Positions 24,342-33,148 of a DNA stretch of 64,000 bases are shown here, piece after piece. The DNA is taken from NCBI GenBank assembly GCA_013140605.1, contig JABFSL010000058.1:20397-84396 (forward strand). Direction: 5' to 3'. The DNA comes from Anaerolineales bacterium. GTDB taxonomy: Bacteria; Chloroflexota; Anaerolineae; Anaerolineales; Villigracilaceae. Every line of letters starts with the position of its first letter. The stretch's first letter is position 1. Made by a program: the position numbers and the translations under genes. The notes under the pieces were generated by a model. That model was not told the DNA's origin. It searched no databases and saw only the letters and a list, made by a program, of their open reading frames with translations.

Positions 24342-25069
24342 AAATTATTAAACGTATCGTTCTTGGATTTGTAATTACCCTGGCCTTAATCGGCATTGGA
24401 TTCGTTGTTTGGGCTGAGACCCCTCTCGGACCCGCGCCTGAGGCTTTGGCCGCTTTGCAAAGTGGCTCAAATGTAACAGTAACTACAGATGATTTTATAA
24501 CTTTCAGACCTTCCAACCTTCAGCCTGAAACAAGTTTTATCTTCTACCCCGGCGGGCGCGTGGATTATCGCTCGTATGCTGTGCCGTTGCACGCGATTGC
24601 CGAGCAGGGATATTTGGTTGTGTTGGTTCCTGTAAAATTAAATATGGCTTTCTTTGATATCAACGCGGCTAATCCTGTTTTTGAAAAATATCCTGAAATT
24701 CAGCATTGGGCAGTCGGTGGACATTCCCTCGGCGGCGTGGCTTCGGCTTTGTTCGCAAAAGATCATCCTCAGGTGGAGGGCATTGTCTTTTGGGCATCCT
24801 ACCCTGCGGATGATTCGCTCAAGAATAGCGGTTTGAAAATGCTCTCCATTTATGGAACGAATGATATGGCTGGCATGGGTAAATTTGACGATACAAAATC
24901 TCTGCTCACCGCTGATGCACAGTATGTGGTAATCGAAGGCGGCAATCACGCGCAATTCGGTGATTATGGCCCGCAGCCCGGTGACAATGAAGCGGCCATC
25001 TCCCGCGCAGATCAGCAGGCTCAAGTGGTTAAGGTTACTTCAGAATTTTTGAAGGAATTGGGGAAGTAA
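24338..25069 (+). CDS. Membrane-anchored alpha/beta hydrolase
   Basis: The start ATG overlaps the glycosylase stop (ATGA). The 243-residue protein has an N-terminal TM or signal-anchor (about 8-27) followed by an alpha/beta hydrolase domain: the strand FIFYPGGRVDYRSY, nucleophile elbow GGHSLGG near 128-134, acidic residue candidate in IYGTNDMAG, and catalytic His in EGGNHAQFGDYG near 205. It resembles the Abhydrolase_5 type. The substrate is unknown; extracytoplasmic location is inferred from the N-terminal helix. Confidence 0.8.
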   Translation: MKIIKRIVLGFVITLALIGIGFVVWAETPLGPAPEALAALQSGSNVTVTTDDFITFRPSNLQPETSFIFYPGGRVDYRSYAVPLHAIAEQGYLVVLVPVKLNMAFFDINAANPVFEKYPEIQHWAVGGHSLGGVASALFAKDHPQVEGIVFWASYPADDSLKNSGLKMLSIYGTNDMAGMGKFDDTKSLLTADAQYVVIEGGNHAQFGDYGPQPGDNEAAISRADQQAQVVKVTSEFLKELGK

Positions 25070-25111
25070 AGATAAAGGCATTTCCAAAGCATTATCTTCT
25101 TTGAATTAATT

Positions 25112-26080
25112 ATGAAGCCCTGGAAAAAGATCGTTTCATTTATTTTTATATTTTTATGTCTGGGCGTTTCAGTAGGCCCATTTCTTATCCCTGTTCCAAA
25201 ATTGGGAGGATTGGTTGACTCAGAAAAATTTATTGATCCAGACAGTAAATTTATCAAAGTCAATGATATAACTGTTCACTACAAGGAAGCGGGTAAAGGC
25301 GGAAAGAAATTCATCCTTTTGCATGGATTTGGCGCAAGCGTATATTCATGGCGCGAAGTGATGGATGATTTTAGTCAGCTTGGATATGTTCTTGCGTATG
25401 ACCGCCCCGCGTTTGGTTTGACCGAACGTCCCATGCCTGAAACGTGGATAGAAAATCCATATGGCATGAAAGCAAATGTGGAACTTCTGCGTGGTTTGAT
25501 GGACGCAAAGGGAATTGAAAAAGCGATTCTCGTTGGCAATTCAGCAGGCGGGGGCGTTGCGGTGGCGTTCGCGTTGGAATATCCCGAAAGAGTTGAGTCG
25601 CTTATTTTGGTTGACCCAGGCGTCGGCGGAGGAAGAGGACCGCAATTTCCCGCATGGGCCTTACCGCTGATGTGGACTCCACAAATGCGGCATATCGGCC
25701 CTTTGATGATGCGCGATTATCAAGAGACTCTTCCCAATACGATCCAGCGCGAATGGTATGATCAAACCAAACTTACTGATGAGATTAAGCAGGAATATTT
25801 AAAATTATTGAAGATCGAAAATTGGGATCGCGCATTTTACGAATTAACCTTTGCGCCTGCGTATCCCGAATTGCGCCCTTTGCTGCCGCAACTGCCCGTG
25901 CCTGTTTTTATTGTGGCAGGACAGGAAGACCGTTTGATCCGCGCTTTTTATTTTGAAGCGATCACAACTGAAATCCCCGGCGCACAACTCACTTTGATTC
26001 CGCAATGCGGACACGTCCCTCACGAGGAATGTCCCATTCAATTTATGGAAGAAGTAATAAAATATTTGGAAACCCAATGA
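25112..26080 (+). CDS. Alpha/beta hydrolase with N-terminal membrane anchor
   Basis: The 322-residue protein has a hydrophobic N-terminus (about 8-28), oxyanion-hole motif LLHGFGAS near 70, DRPAFGLTER near 97, nucleophile elbow GNSAGGG near 138-144, Asp in VAGQEDRL near 275, and the catalytic His in QCGHVPHEE near 303. These residues match the epoxide hydrolase/haloperoxidase-type alpha/beta fold. The stop overlaps the selenoprotein start (ATGA). The substrate cannot be inferred. Confidence 0.85.
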   Translation: MKPWKKIVSFIFIFLCLGVSVGPFLIPVPKLGGLVDSEKFIDPDSKFIKVNDITVHYKEAGKGGKKFILLHGFGASVYSWREVMDDFSQLGYVLAYDRPAFGLTERPMPETWIENPYGMKANVELLRGLMDAKGIEKAILVGNSAGGGVAVAFALEYPERVESLILVDPGVGGGRGPQFPAWALPLMWTPQMRHIGPLMMRDYQETLPNTIQREWYDQTKLTDEIKQEYLKLLKIENWDRAFYELTFAPAYPELRPLLPQLPVPVFIVAGQEDRLIRAFYFEAITTEIPGAQLTLIPQCGHVPHEECPIQFMEEVIKYLETQ

Positions 26081-26559
26081 ACCCTAATCTCATCACACCC
26101 GGCGCCCTCGCCCCCGATTTTGAACTTGACGATATTCATGGTAATCGTATTCGCCTTTCCAGTTTTCGCAAAAGCAAGCCCATAGTGCTTGCTTTTTTAC
26201 GCGGCTTCATGTGACCTCATTGCCGCGCGCAGTTGGCGCGCATGCGTGATCATTATTCCGACTTCACATCACGTGGAGTGGAAATTGTTGCTGTGGGTCC
26301 GGATGCTGCCGGTACGTTTCAAAATTACTGGCAGAAGGAAAATATTCCCTTTGTTGGTTTGCCAGACCCCGACCATAGTGTCTCAAAAATATATAAACAG
26401 GAAGTAAACCTTTTTAAACTCGGACGCATGCCTTTGAATTGCGTGATCGATCTTGACGGAAGAATACGTTATGTCCACTATGGTTCTTCCATGTCGGATA
26501 TTCCCGATAACGAGACATTCCTTAACGTAATAGAACAGCTCGACAAATCATCAGTTTAG
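26077..26559 (+). CDS. Peroxiredoxin-like selenoprotein (UxxC), UGA at 26212 read as selenocysteine
   Basis: One gene is interrupted by an in-frame TGA at codon 46. Before it lies a thioredoxin-fold N-terminus (PGALAPDFELDDIHGNRIRL, then PIVLAFLRGFM), and after it PHCRAQLARMRDHY continues the same frame to a stop at 26557-26559. Reading TGA as Sec gives GFM-U-PHC, which places Sec exactly where AhpC/TSA-family Prx-like proteins have the first Cys of CPxC. The remainder (VEIVAVGPDAAGTFQNYW, FVGLPDPDHSVSKIY, INFERENCE of a normal C-terminus) is intact, so a pseudogene is unlikely. A SECIS-like hairpin follows the TGA, and selB lies at the right edge of the window. The product would be a cytosolic thiol/selenol redox enzyme of 160 residues. 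Confidence 0.85.
26221..26242 (+). promoter_or_regulatory. Bacterial SECIS-like hairpin
   Basis: The arms TGC-C-GCGC and GCGCGCA pair over 7 bp with one bulged C. The apical loop GCAGTTG begins 14 nt after the TGA, starts with G and contains GT, as expected for SelB-recognised bacterial SECIS loops. The element is within the coding region. Confidence 0.65.
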
Positions 26560-26560
26560 A

Positions 26561-27595
26561 ATGACTTTGGGACGTATTGCATTTCTTGGATCAGGAGAGA
26601 CTTCACTGGCAGGCGGTCGGATTTTTGAAGCGCTTGCCCGCCTCATTCCTGACCCTTTGCATGTTTCCGTACTGGAAACGCCAGCTGGCTTTGAGTTAAA
26701 TGCCTCTATCGTCGCAAGCCGTGTAGGGGATTTTCTCAAGACCCGCCTGCAAAATTACAAACCGACCATAGACATCATCCCTGCCCGCAAAAAAGGGACG
26801 GAATTCAGTCCGGATAACCCTGAAATTTTAAAACCATTATTGCGCGCCAATATTATTTTTATGGGACCAGGCAGCCCCACCTATTTGGCGCGTCAATTGC
26901 ATGGCACGCTGGCCTGGGACATTATCCGCGCGCGGCATCGTTTGGGCGCGACATTGATCTTTGCCTCCGCCGCGACGATCTCTGTTGGCGCGTGGGTGCT
27001 GCCAGTTTATGAGATTTATAAAGTGGGCGATGATGTGCATGTAAAAGAAGGTTTGAATTTCTTCTCAGACTTTGGCCTGAACCTGTCTTTTGTCCCGCAT
27101 TGGAATAACGCTGAAGGCGGTACCGATCTCGATACCAGCCGATGTTTTGTGGGCAGGGAACGTTTTGATCAGTGGCGCAAATTGCTGCCTCCTGAAAATA
27201 TCCTTGTAGGCCTTGATGAGCACTCAGGCATCATCATGGATTTTGAGAAAGGCACATGTGATGTGCATGGCGTCAGTTCTGTATCAGTGGTCAAGAACGC
27301 CAGTATGAAAATCTACCCGGCGGGTGCGCAGTGCTCGCTTGCTGAATTGGGCAGTTTCAAGATGTCCGAATCGCTCGAAGACGGCATCCGCCCCGAAGTT
27401 TGGAAAATGATAAATAGTGTTGCAAAAGTTGATGATAACCAACCGCCTGCCGAAGCGCTTGAATTGCTGGAGCAGCGCAAAGAAGCGCGAGCTCGAAAAG
27501 ACTTTGCTGAATCAGACCGCCTGCGTGATTTGATCACTGCATTGGGGTGGGTGGTGCAGGATGGTAAAGAAGGACAAAAGTTGATCAAACAGTAG
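26561..27595 (+). CDS. Peptidase S51-like protein fused to a CysRS C-terminal-like tail
   Basis: Residues about 1-235 resemble the S51/type-1 glutamine-amidotransferase-like fold of cyanophycinase and dipeptidase E (IAFLGSGETSLAGGR, IFMGPGSPTYLARQL, and FASAATISVG at the nucleophile-elbow position). Residues about 297-342 (LLEQRKEARARKDFAESDRL then RDLITALGWVVQD) match the C-terminal helical tail of cysteinyl-tRNA synthetase. No catalytic synthetase domain is present. The ATG follows the selenoprotein stop by one base, so the genes are coupled. Enzymatic activity is uncertain because the elbow is not the usual GxSAG. Confidence 0.7.
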   Translation: MTLGRIAFLGSGETSLAGGRIFEALARLIPDPLHVSVLETPAGFELNASIVASRVGDFLKTRLQNYKPTIDIIPARKKGTEFSPDNPEILKPLLRANIIFMGPGSPTYLARQLHGTLAWDIIRARHRLGATLIFASAATISVGAWVLPVYEIYKVGDDVHVKEGLNFFSDFGLNLSFVPHWNNAEGGTDLDTSRCFVGRERFDQWRKLLPPENILVGLDEHSGIIMDFEKGTCDVHGVSSVSVVKNASMKIYPAGAQCSLAELGSFKMSESLEDGIRPEVWKMINSVAKVDDNQPPAEALELLEQRKEARARKDFAESDRLRDLITALGWVVQDGKEGQKLIKQ

Positions 27596-27615
27596 GCCAC
27601 GCTGAAAGCGTGGCC
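27595..27615 (+). terminator. Hairpin GGCCACGCT / AGCGTGGCC after the hydrolase-selenoprotein operon
   Basis: A 9-bp perfect stem with GAA loop begins at the stop codon. The downstream sequence is not T-rich, so termination strength is unsure. Confidence 0.55.
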
Positions 27616-27665
27616 TGCGCATTTATGCGATAAAATAATTGGGCAGGAACAAAAGGAGAACATAA

Positions 27666-28961
27666 ATGCGCGCGGTAGACATCATCATCAAGAAACGCGA
27701 TAAGCAGGAATTGACATCGCGGGAGATCGGGTTTTTCATAAAAGGTTTTACCAACGGGGATATTCCAGATTATCAGGCATCCTCTTTTGCAATGACGATC
27801 ATGCTGAACGGCATGACTTCCCGCGAGACGACAGATCTGGCGTTGGCAATGGCCCATTCCGGGCAGGTGCTTGATCTTTCCAAGATTGTGGATGTTGTCG
27901 TTGACAAACATTCTTCGGGCGGCGTGGGAGATAAGACCAGCATCTCAGTCATGCCGATGGTGGCGGCTTGCGGTTTGCCGGTTGGTAAAATGTCTGGCCG
28001 CGGACTTGGCTTCAGCGGCGGTACGCTCGATAAATTGGAATCCATCCCCGGTTATCGTGTGGATTTAACGACCGATGAATTCAAACAACAATTGAAAGAT
28101 AAAGGCATCGTACTTACAGGGCAATCTTTGGATCTTGCGCCTGCCGATGGAAAAATGTACGCGCTTCGTGATGTGACGGGCACTGTCCCTTCGACTCCGC
28201 TGATCGCATCTTCCATCATGTGCAAGAAGATCGCCGCCGGGGCAACGGCAATTGTTCTGGATGTGAAAGTGGGTCTGGGCGCATTTATGGAAACGCTGGA
28301 TGAAGCCCGCAAACTTGCCTCCTTAATGGTGGATATCGGTCATTTGGCGGGACGTAAGACTGTTGCCCTGCTTTCTGACATGAATCAGCCGTTGGGGAGT
28401 ACAGTTGGGAATTCACTCGAAGTGATCGAAGCGGTTGAACTGCTGCGTGGACATGCCCCCGCAGATTATTGGGAGCATTGTTTACATGTCACCTCGCATG
28501 TGCTCGTGGTTGGCGGGCGCGCGAAGGATTTGGCTGAAGGCCGCGCAATGGCTGAAAAATGCATTGCGGATGGCAGTGCGCTGGAAAAATTTCGAGTGCT
28601 CGTTCAAGCGCAGGGCGGGGATGTTTCGTATGTGGACGACACCTCCAAATTTGAGCGCGCAAAATATGTGGAAGTGGTGAATGCTCCTCGAAGCGGATTC
28701 ATTTCACAGGTCCATGCAAGGATCGTGGGCGAGGCTTCAGTGGTGCTTGGGGCGGGACGTGCAAAGAAAGGCGATCCAATCGATCATGCGGTTGGTTTTA
28801 TAATCCATAAAAAAGTTGGCGATAAGGTTGAAGCGGGTGAGCCATTATTTGAGATCCATGCAAATGATGAAGCAAAATTGGCGGAGGCCCGTTCAGTAGT
28901 GTTATCGGCTCATGATTTTAGCAATAAATTCGTATCGCCATTACCTCTGTTTTACGAGTAA
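27666..28961 (+). CDS. pdp: Pyrimidine-nucleoside (thymidine) phosphorylase
   Basis: The 431-residue enzyme cleaves thymidine/uridine with phosphate for nucleoside salvage. It has the family signature KHSSGGVGDKTS near 79-90 and SGRGLGFSGGTLDKLESIPG near 108-127, the IASSIMCKKIAAG lysine motif near 180-192, and a C-terminal alpha/beta domain (VGFIIHKKVGDKVEAGEPLF). AAAGGAG precedes the ATG. Both thymidine and uridine may be substrates; the deoA/pdp choice is by general resemblance. It is monocistronic as far as can be seen. Confidence 0.93.
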   Translation: MRAVDIIIKKRDKQELTSREIGFFIKGFTNGDIPDYQASSFAMTIMLNGMTSRETTDLALAMAHSGQVLDLSKIVDVVVDKHSSGGVGDKTSISVMPMVAACGLPVGKMSGRGLGFSGGTLDKLESIPGYRVDLTTDEFKQQLKDKGIVLTGQSLDLAPADGKMYALRDVTGTVPSTPLIASSIMCKKIAAGATAIVLDVKVGLGAFMETLDEARKLASLMVDIGHLAGRKTVALLSDMNQPLGSTVGNSLEVIEAVELLRGHAPADYWEHCLHVTSHVLVVGGRAKDLAEGRAMAEKCIADGSALEKFRVLVQAQGGDVSYVDDTSKFERAKYVEVVNAPRSGFISQVHARIVGEASVVLGAGRAKKGDPIDHAVGFIIHKKVGDKVEAGEPLFEIHANDEAKLAEARSVVLSAHDFSNKFVSPLPLFYE

Positions 28962-29017
28962 AATAGCGTACAGGCTAGAGAAATTTTTACGAATCACGCA
29001 TTCTATTATTCAGGAAA

Positions 29018-32000
29018 ATGGCAATGGCAAAAGTCTCATTAAGAATTTACAATCGTGAAATCGAAGGCCTCATAGATCAGGGACATACCGATGAGGCTGT
29101 CGCGCACTGCCACCACATACTAAAAACTTTCCCCAAACACCTCGAAACGTATCGCATGCTTGGAAAGGCGCACCTTGAATCAAAGCGCTATAACGAAGCG
29201 ATTGACATTTTTAGCCGTGTGCTTATGGCTGTGCCCGATGATTTTGTGGCGCATGTCGGCATGAGCATTATTTGCGATGAACAGAATAAACAGGATGATG
29301 CGATCTGGCACATGGAACGCGCATTTGAAGCGCAGCCATCCAATGCCGCGATCCAGGGTGAACTTCAAAGATTGTACGGCCGCCGTGATGGGATGGAACC
29401 GCCCAAGATCCGCATGACACGCGGCGCGTTGGCGCACATGTATGTGCAGGGCGAATTGCATTCACAGGCCATTGCTGAAGTCCACGCTGTGCTTGCCGAC
29501 GATCCGAATCGCACGGATATGCAGGTTTTGCTTGCGCGCTCTTATTTCCGCAGCAATCAAAAAGCGGATGCCTCGGATATGTGCTCACAATTACTAAAGC
29601 AATATCCATATTGCTTCGATGCAAATCGTATTATGTTGGAACTCCTGCCTTCTGCTGTCGGGGCCGCCGAGAATACTCAGGTATATCGTGCGCGGGTCAT
29701 TGAATTGGATCCGTATGCCGCGCTTGTTAAAGGTTCTGTCTTTCAAGTAAGTGAAGTCGCAGATGCGGCGGTCAATTTGGAAAAACTTGAATATACAGGC
29801 GAGGAAGTTCCGATCGGTCAGGAGTGGAGCACCTCTCTGGGAATTGGGCTTGAAGCATCTTCCATGGCCGCACTGGCCTCCACCAATTCAGATGACCAAC
29901 CAGATTGGCTAAAGTCAGAAGCTCCATCGCAATTTCAATCTTCGGTTGAACCTCAAGATGCCGCGCAGGCGAATGATGATATTCCGGACTTTCTCCGCGC
30001 CGCGGGTTGGGAAGAATCCAAAACCCCCGAACAACCAACTTCAATTTTTGATCAGGAACCTGCTGCCAGTGATGATCTTGTCCCTGCCGACCTGCCAGAC
30101 TGGCTAAAGGGACAGGCTCCTGTTGGAACGGAAAAACCCACAGAACCTCAATTCAGCACTAAACAATCTCTCACTACTCCCGAGTGGTTAACCGGGCTTG
30201 GTGAAGAGGAATCTGCTCAAGCAGAGTCTGCTTCTGCTCAGGATGCCCCTGATTGGTTAAAAATCCCTGGTGATTCGAAGGTTGATGAGTCTGTCTTGGC
30301 ACAGTCTGGCGATGCGCCTGATTGGCTAAGCGGTCTTGATAGTTCGCAGGCCGTTGCATCCACACAAGCACAATCTGACGATGTGCCTGATTGGCTAAGT
30401 GGCCTTGGCAGTTCTCAAGTATCTGAAACAACGCAGGCACAACCTGGTGACGCGCCGGATTGGTTAAGTGGTCTTGATAATTCTCAAACATCAGAACCAG
30501 AACAGGCTCAACCCGGTGATGCCCCTGAATGGCTCAGCGGTATCGATCAACCATCATCTCAACCTGCTTCGGAAGGATTGTCTGCTGCCGATCTTCCTGA
30601 TTGGCTAAGCGGTCTCGATAACACGCAAGCCTCCGAGCCGGTACCTGCCCCAACAACTAATATTTCTGATTTGTTTAGTACTCCGTCCTCTGAACCAGTT
30701 TCAGATCAGATTGGAGATCTTCCCGATTGGCTGGATGGCCTTGATGAACTTCAGCCAATTCAACCCATTACTCCAGCTTCATCTTCAGCCACAGTTGAAA
30801 GCCTTGGCTCAACTGCCCAGGAGCAGGATGATGCGGTGGCATGGCTTGAATCTCTTGCGGCAAAACACGGGGCCAAACCGGAAGAGTTGGTTACAGACCC
30901 GAACAAGCGCAGCGACACTCCGCCTGAATGGGTGCAACAGGCTCAGAACATTAATCAACAAACGACATCTCAGCCATCCGTTGAAAGCCTCGGCTCAACT
31001 GCCCAGGAGCAGGATGATGCGGTGGCATGGCTTGAATCTCTTGCGGCAAAACACGGGGCCAAACCAGAGGAGTTGGTTACAGACCCGAACAAACGCAGCG
31101 ATACTCCGCCTGAATGGGTGCAACAGGCACAAGCTGCCGGCGAAGCTGAAACTGCCGCCAATTTGATGAAGGAAGAAGAAAAGCAAAATATCAGTGAACA
31201 ATTCCTCACAGACTTTGCGAGCGCATCCACGATACCTGCAACCGATGAAACCGGTATGTGGCTGCGAAATCTTGATGAAAAAGAAAAACAGGATGAGTTC
31301 GTTAATCCACCTGCGAGTGAAGCAACGGATATTCCCGATTGGATGAACGAACTGAAGCCCAAGTCTGAACAGCCCGAAGAACAGAATCTTCAACGCGCTG
31401 AAATTCCAGACTGGTTGATGGATGCGCAGCATCCAGTTGACTCTGGCAATCAATTTGATTTTGCGGAAAAAGAGGAACCTGTTGCGCAAAGCTCCGACCT
31501 TCCAAACTGGTTGAGCGGCGTCGAGGATGAATCTTCTGTAAAAATTAATGATAATAATCTGGACGATCAGGATCTTTCAAACTGGTTGAGTGGTTTGGAT
31601 AATGAACCTGGCTTGCCGTTTGAACCCATCCCAACACCAGATTCGATCATGGCCAGCGCGGCAAAACCCGCCTCCAATTTTAGTGATGAACCTATTGCAC
31701 CGAAGTCCGATCTGCCTGATTGGTTGAGCGATGTTGAATCTGCGGGGCAGGAAGATTTGGAAGAGGATTTATGGAAGAAAGCCGTTGAACAGGAAGCCGC
31801 AACGCCCGCTTCCACTTTGACCGAGGAGCCTGCTTCTGTTAGCCTGACAGCGGACCTGCCCGATTGGCTGCAAGGTGTGGAGGAAGAATCCACTCCGATC
31901 GTGGATTTGGAAGGTGATGATGTTCCACCGTGGATGCATCGAGAGCAATGGGAGGCCGATGAACCGCAGCCTCTCAAGCCCACCTCTCCTTCTGATTGGC

Positions 32001-32455
32001 ATCCTGTAGAGGCGCAAGTTGAATCTCAATTCATCGAGCCTGTGCAGGAAGAGGAAGTTGAGGTGCTCCACAAACCTGTTGAGTCACCTCCTTCTCAATT
32101 TGCTGTTGAGTTGCCAGAACCTGAACAACCTGTTTCAAAGCCTGCGCCAGCCAGAAAGAAATCTGGATTGTCTGTGCGGCAGGCTCAACCTGAGGCGCAG
32201 AATATTGCCACAGTGCTGGAGCAAGCCAAGGGTGAGTTGGACCGCGGTGATATTCCCACAGCATTGGATCATTACGGGAAGCTCATCAAAAAGGGCAAGC
32301 ATCTTGAAGAGACCATCCGAGATCTGAGTGAGTCGCTCTACCGCTATCCTGTGGAAGTTGGGATCTGGCAAACCTTGGGCGATGCATATATGCGCTCGAA
32401 CCGTTTGAAGGAAGCGCTTGAAGCCTATAACAAGGCGGAAGAGTTAATTCGTTAA
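29018..32455 (+). CDS. Large acidic TPR protein with about 20 'DxPDWL' linear motifs
   Basis: The 1145-residue soluble protein has N-terminal TPR repeats (about 1-235, with NEAIDIFSRVLMAVPDDF), a long acidic low-complexity middle (about 270-1050), and C-terminal TPRs (GDIPTALDHYGKLIKKG, then YMRSNRLKEALEAYNKAEEL). The middle carries roughly twenty short motifs of the form DLPDWLSGL, DAPDWLSGL, TPEWL or IPDWM spaced by Ser/Gln/Glu-rich linkers, plus a 51-residue segment present twice (DNA 30794-30946 and 30980-31132). No enzyme domain is visible. A scaffold that presents many copies of a docking peptide is the simplest idea. An alternative ATG lies at 29024. Confidence 0.75.
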   Translation: MAMAKVSLRIYNREIEGLIDQGHTDEAVAHCHHILKTFPKHLETYRMLGKAHLESKRYNEAIDIFSRVLMAVPDDFVAHVGMSIICDEQNKQDDAIWHMERAFEAQPSNAAIQGELQRLYGRRDGMEPPKIRMTRGALAHMYVQGELHSQAIAEVHAVLADDPNRTDMQVLLARSYFRSNQKADASDMCSQLLKQYPYCFDANRIMLELLPSAVGAAENTQVYRARVIELDPYAALVKGSVFQVSEVADAAVNLEKLEYTGEEVPIGQEWSTSLGIGLEASSMAALASTNSDDQPDWLKSEAPSQFQSSVEPQDAAQANDDIPDFLRAAGWEESKTPEQPTSIFDQEPAASDDLVPADLPDWLKGQAPVGTEKPTEPQFSTKQSLTTPEWLTGLGEEESAQAESASAQDAPDWLKIPGDSKVDESVLAQSGDAPDWLSGLDSSQAVASTQAQSDDVPDWLSGLGSSQVSETTQAQPGDAPDWLSGLDNSQTSEPEQAQPGDAPEWLSGIDQPSSQPASEGLSAADLPDWLSGLDNTQASEPVPAPTTNISDLFSTPSSEPVSDQIGDLPDWLDGLDELQPIQPITPASSSATVESLGSTAQEQDDAVAWLESLAAKHGAKPEELVTDPNKRSDTPPEWVQQAQNINQQTTSQPSVESLGSTAQEQDDAVAWLESLAAKHGAKPEELVTDPNKRSDTPPEWVQQAQAAGEAETAANLMKEEEKQNISEQFLTDFASASTIPATDETGMWLRNLDEKEKQDEFVNPPASEATDIPDWMNELKPKSEQPEEQNLQRAEIPDWLMDAQHPVDSGNQFDFAEKEEPVAQSSDLPNWLSGVEDESSVKINDNNLDDQDLSNWLSGLDNEPGLPFEPIPTPDSIMASAAKPASNFSDEPIAPKSDLPDWLSDVESAGQEDLEEDLWKKAVEQEAATPASTLTEEPASVSLTADLPDWLQGVEEESTPIVDLEGDDVPPWMHREQWEADEPQPLKPTSPSDWHPVEAQVESQFIEPVQEEEVEVLHKPVESPPSQFAVELPEPEQPVSKPAPARKKSGLSVRQAQPEAQNIATVLEQAKGELDRGDIPTALDHYGKLIKKGKHLEETIRDLSESLYRYPVEVGIWQTLGDAYMRSNRLKEALEAYNKAEELIR
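30794..31132 (+). repeat. 153-bp coding duplication within the TPR/PDWL gene
   Basis: Two 153-nt units with a period of 186 nt encode the same 51 residues (VESLGSTAQEQDDAVAWLES onward). They differ at seven bases, all synonymous. Confidence 0.9.
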
Positions 32456-32473
32456 TACACTAATACACTGTCC

Positions 32474-32566
32474 CGTCATTGCGAGGGCGATGTTCTTCGC
32501 CAGAAGCAATCTCCGCTATCGAATGGAGATTGCTTCGTCGGGGAAATCACCCTCCTCGCAATGACG
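32474..32566. repeat. Large palindromic repeat (GTCATTGCGAGG family)
   Basis: Arms CGTCATTGCGAGGG / CCTCGCAATGACG enclose GAAGCAATCTCC...GGAGATTGCTTCGTCG. There is no 27-bp insert: CGCCAGAAGCAATC is continuous. It sits before the ndk Shine-Dalgarno. Confidence 0.8.
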
Positions 32567-32599
32567 CGGCATAACATATTTTTATTTGGAGGATTTTCT

Positions 32600-33052
32600 G
32601 TGGAAAGAACGCTCGTACTTGTAAAGCCCGATGGTGTGCAACGTGGACTCATCGGCGAGGTAATTGCCCGATTTGAACGCCGTGGACTTCGGCTCGTGGC
32701 TGCAAAATTTATTCAGGTCAGCACTGAGCTGGCTGAGACGCATTATGGCGAACACAAAGGCAAGGTTTTTTATGATGGTTTGATCTCATACATCACATCC
32801 GCGCCTGTGATGGCGATGGTGTGGGAAGGCCCGAATGCGGTCGCCGCTGTGCGCCAGACTGTTGGTACTACCAAACCGATTGAATCTCCGCCCGGCACGA
32901 TCCGCCACGACTATGCACTTGAAGTGGGCCGCAACCTGATCCATGCTTCAGACAAACCTGAAACTGGTGAACGTGAAGTTGCGCTCTGGTTCAAGAGTGA
33001 AGAACTCGTGGATTGGAAACGCGCTGTAGATCAATGGGTGTTTGAGAAGTGA
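32600..33052 (+). CDS. ndk: Nucleoside diphosphate kinase
   Basis: The enzyme transfers the gamma-phosphate of ATP to other NDPs. The 150-residue product begins MERTLVLVKPDGVQRGLIGE, contains YTSAP-like YITSAPVMAMVWEG near 68-81, and the active-site histidine in GRNLIHASD near 112-120. The GTG at 32600 lies 7 nt after GGAGG and matches family length; an upstream ATG at 32561 would only translate the palindromic repeat. A strong terminator follows at 33071. Confidence 0.95.
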   Translation: MERTLVLVKPDGVQRGLIGEVIARFERRGLRLVAAKFIQVSTELAETHYGEHKGKVFYDGLISYITSAPVMAMVWEGPNAVAAVRQTVGTTKPIESPPGTIRHDYALEVGRNLIHASDKPETGEREVALWFKSEELVDWKRAVDQWVFEK

Positions 33053-33070
33053 GTAAGAAGTGAAAAGTAA

Positions 33071-33105
33071 AGCATCCCGCAGGTTTTACCTGCGGGATGC
33101 TTTTT
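33071..33105 (+). terminator. Intrinsic terminator after ndk
   Basis: AGCATCCCGCAGGT / ACCTGCGGGATGCT with a TTT loop is followed by TTTTATT. It serves ndk; the convergent rsfS ends at 33149. Confidence 0.9.
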
Positions 33106-33148
33106 ATTAGTTTGCTTATTACTTGTCTCTTATTACTTTTTACTGCTT

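Noticed and set aside
26005..26559. Two separate short ORFs or a pseudogene at the Prx-like locus
   Set aside because: Both parts are in one frame, the break is a single TGA at the active-site Cys position, a SECIS-like hairpin follows, and selB is present, so one selenoprotein explains everything.
32561..32599. N-terminal extension of Ndk
   Set aside because: The extra codons are the end of a palindromic repeat and the Shine-Dalgarno itself.
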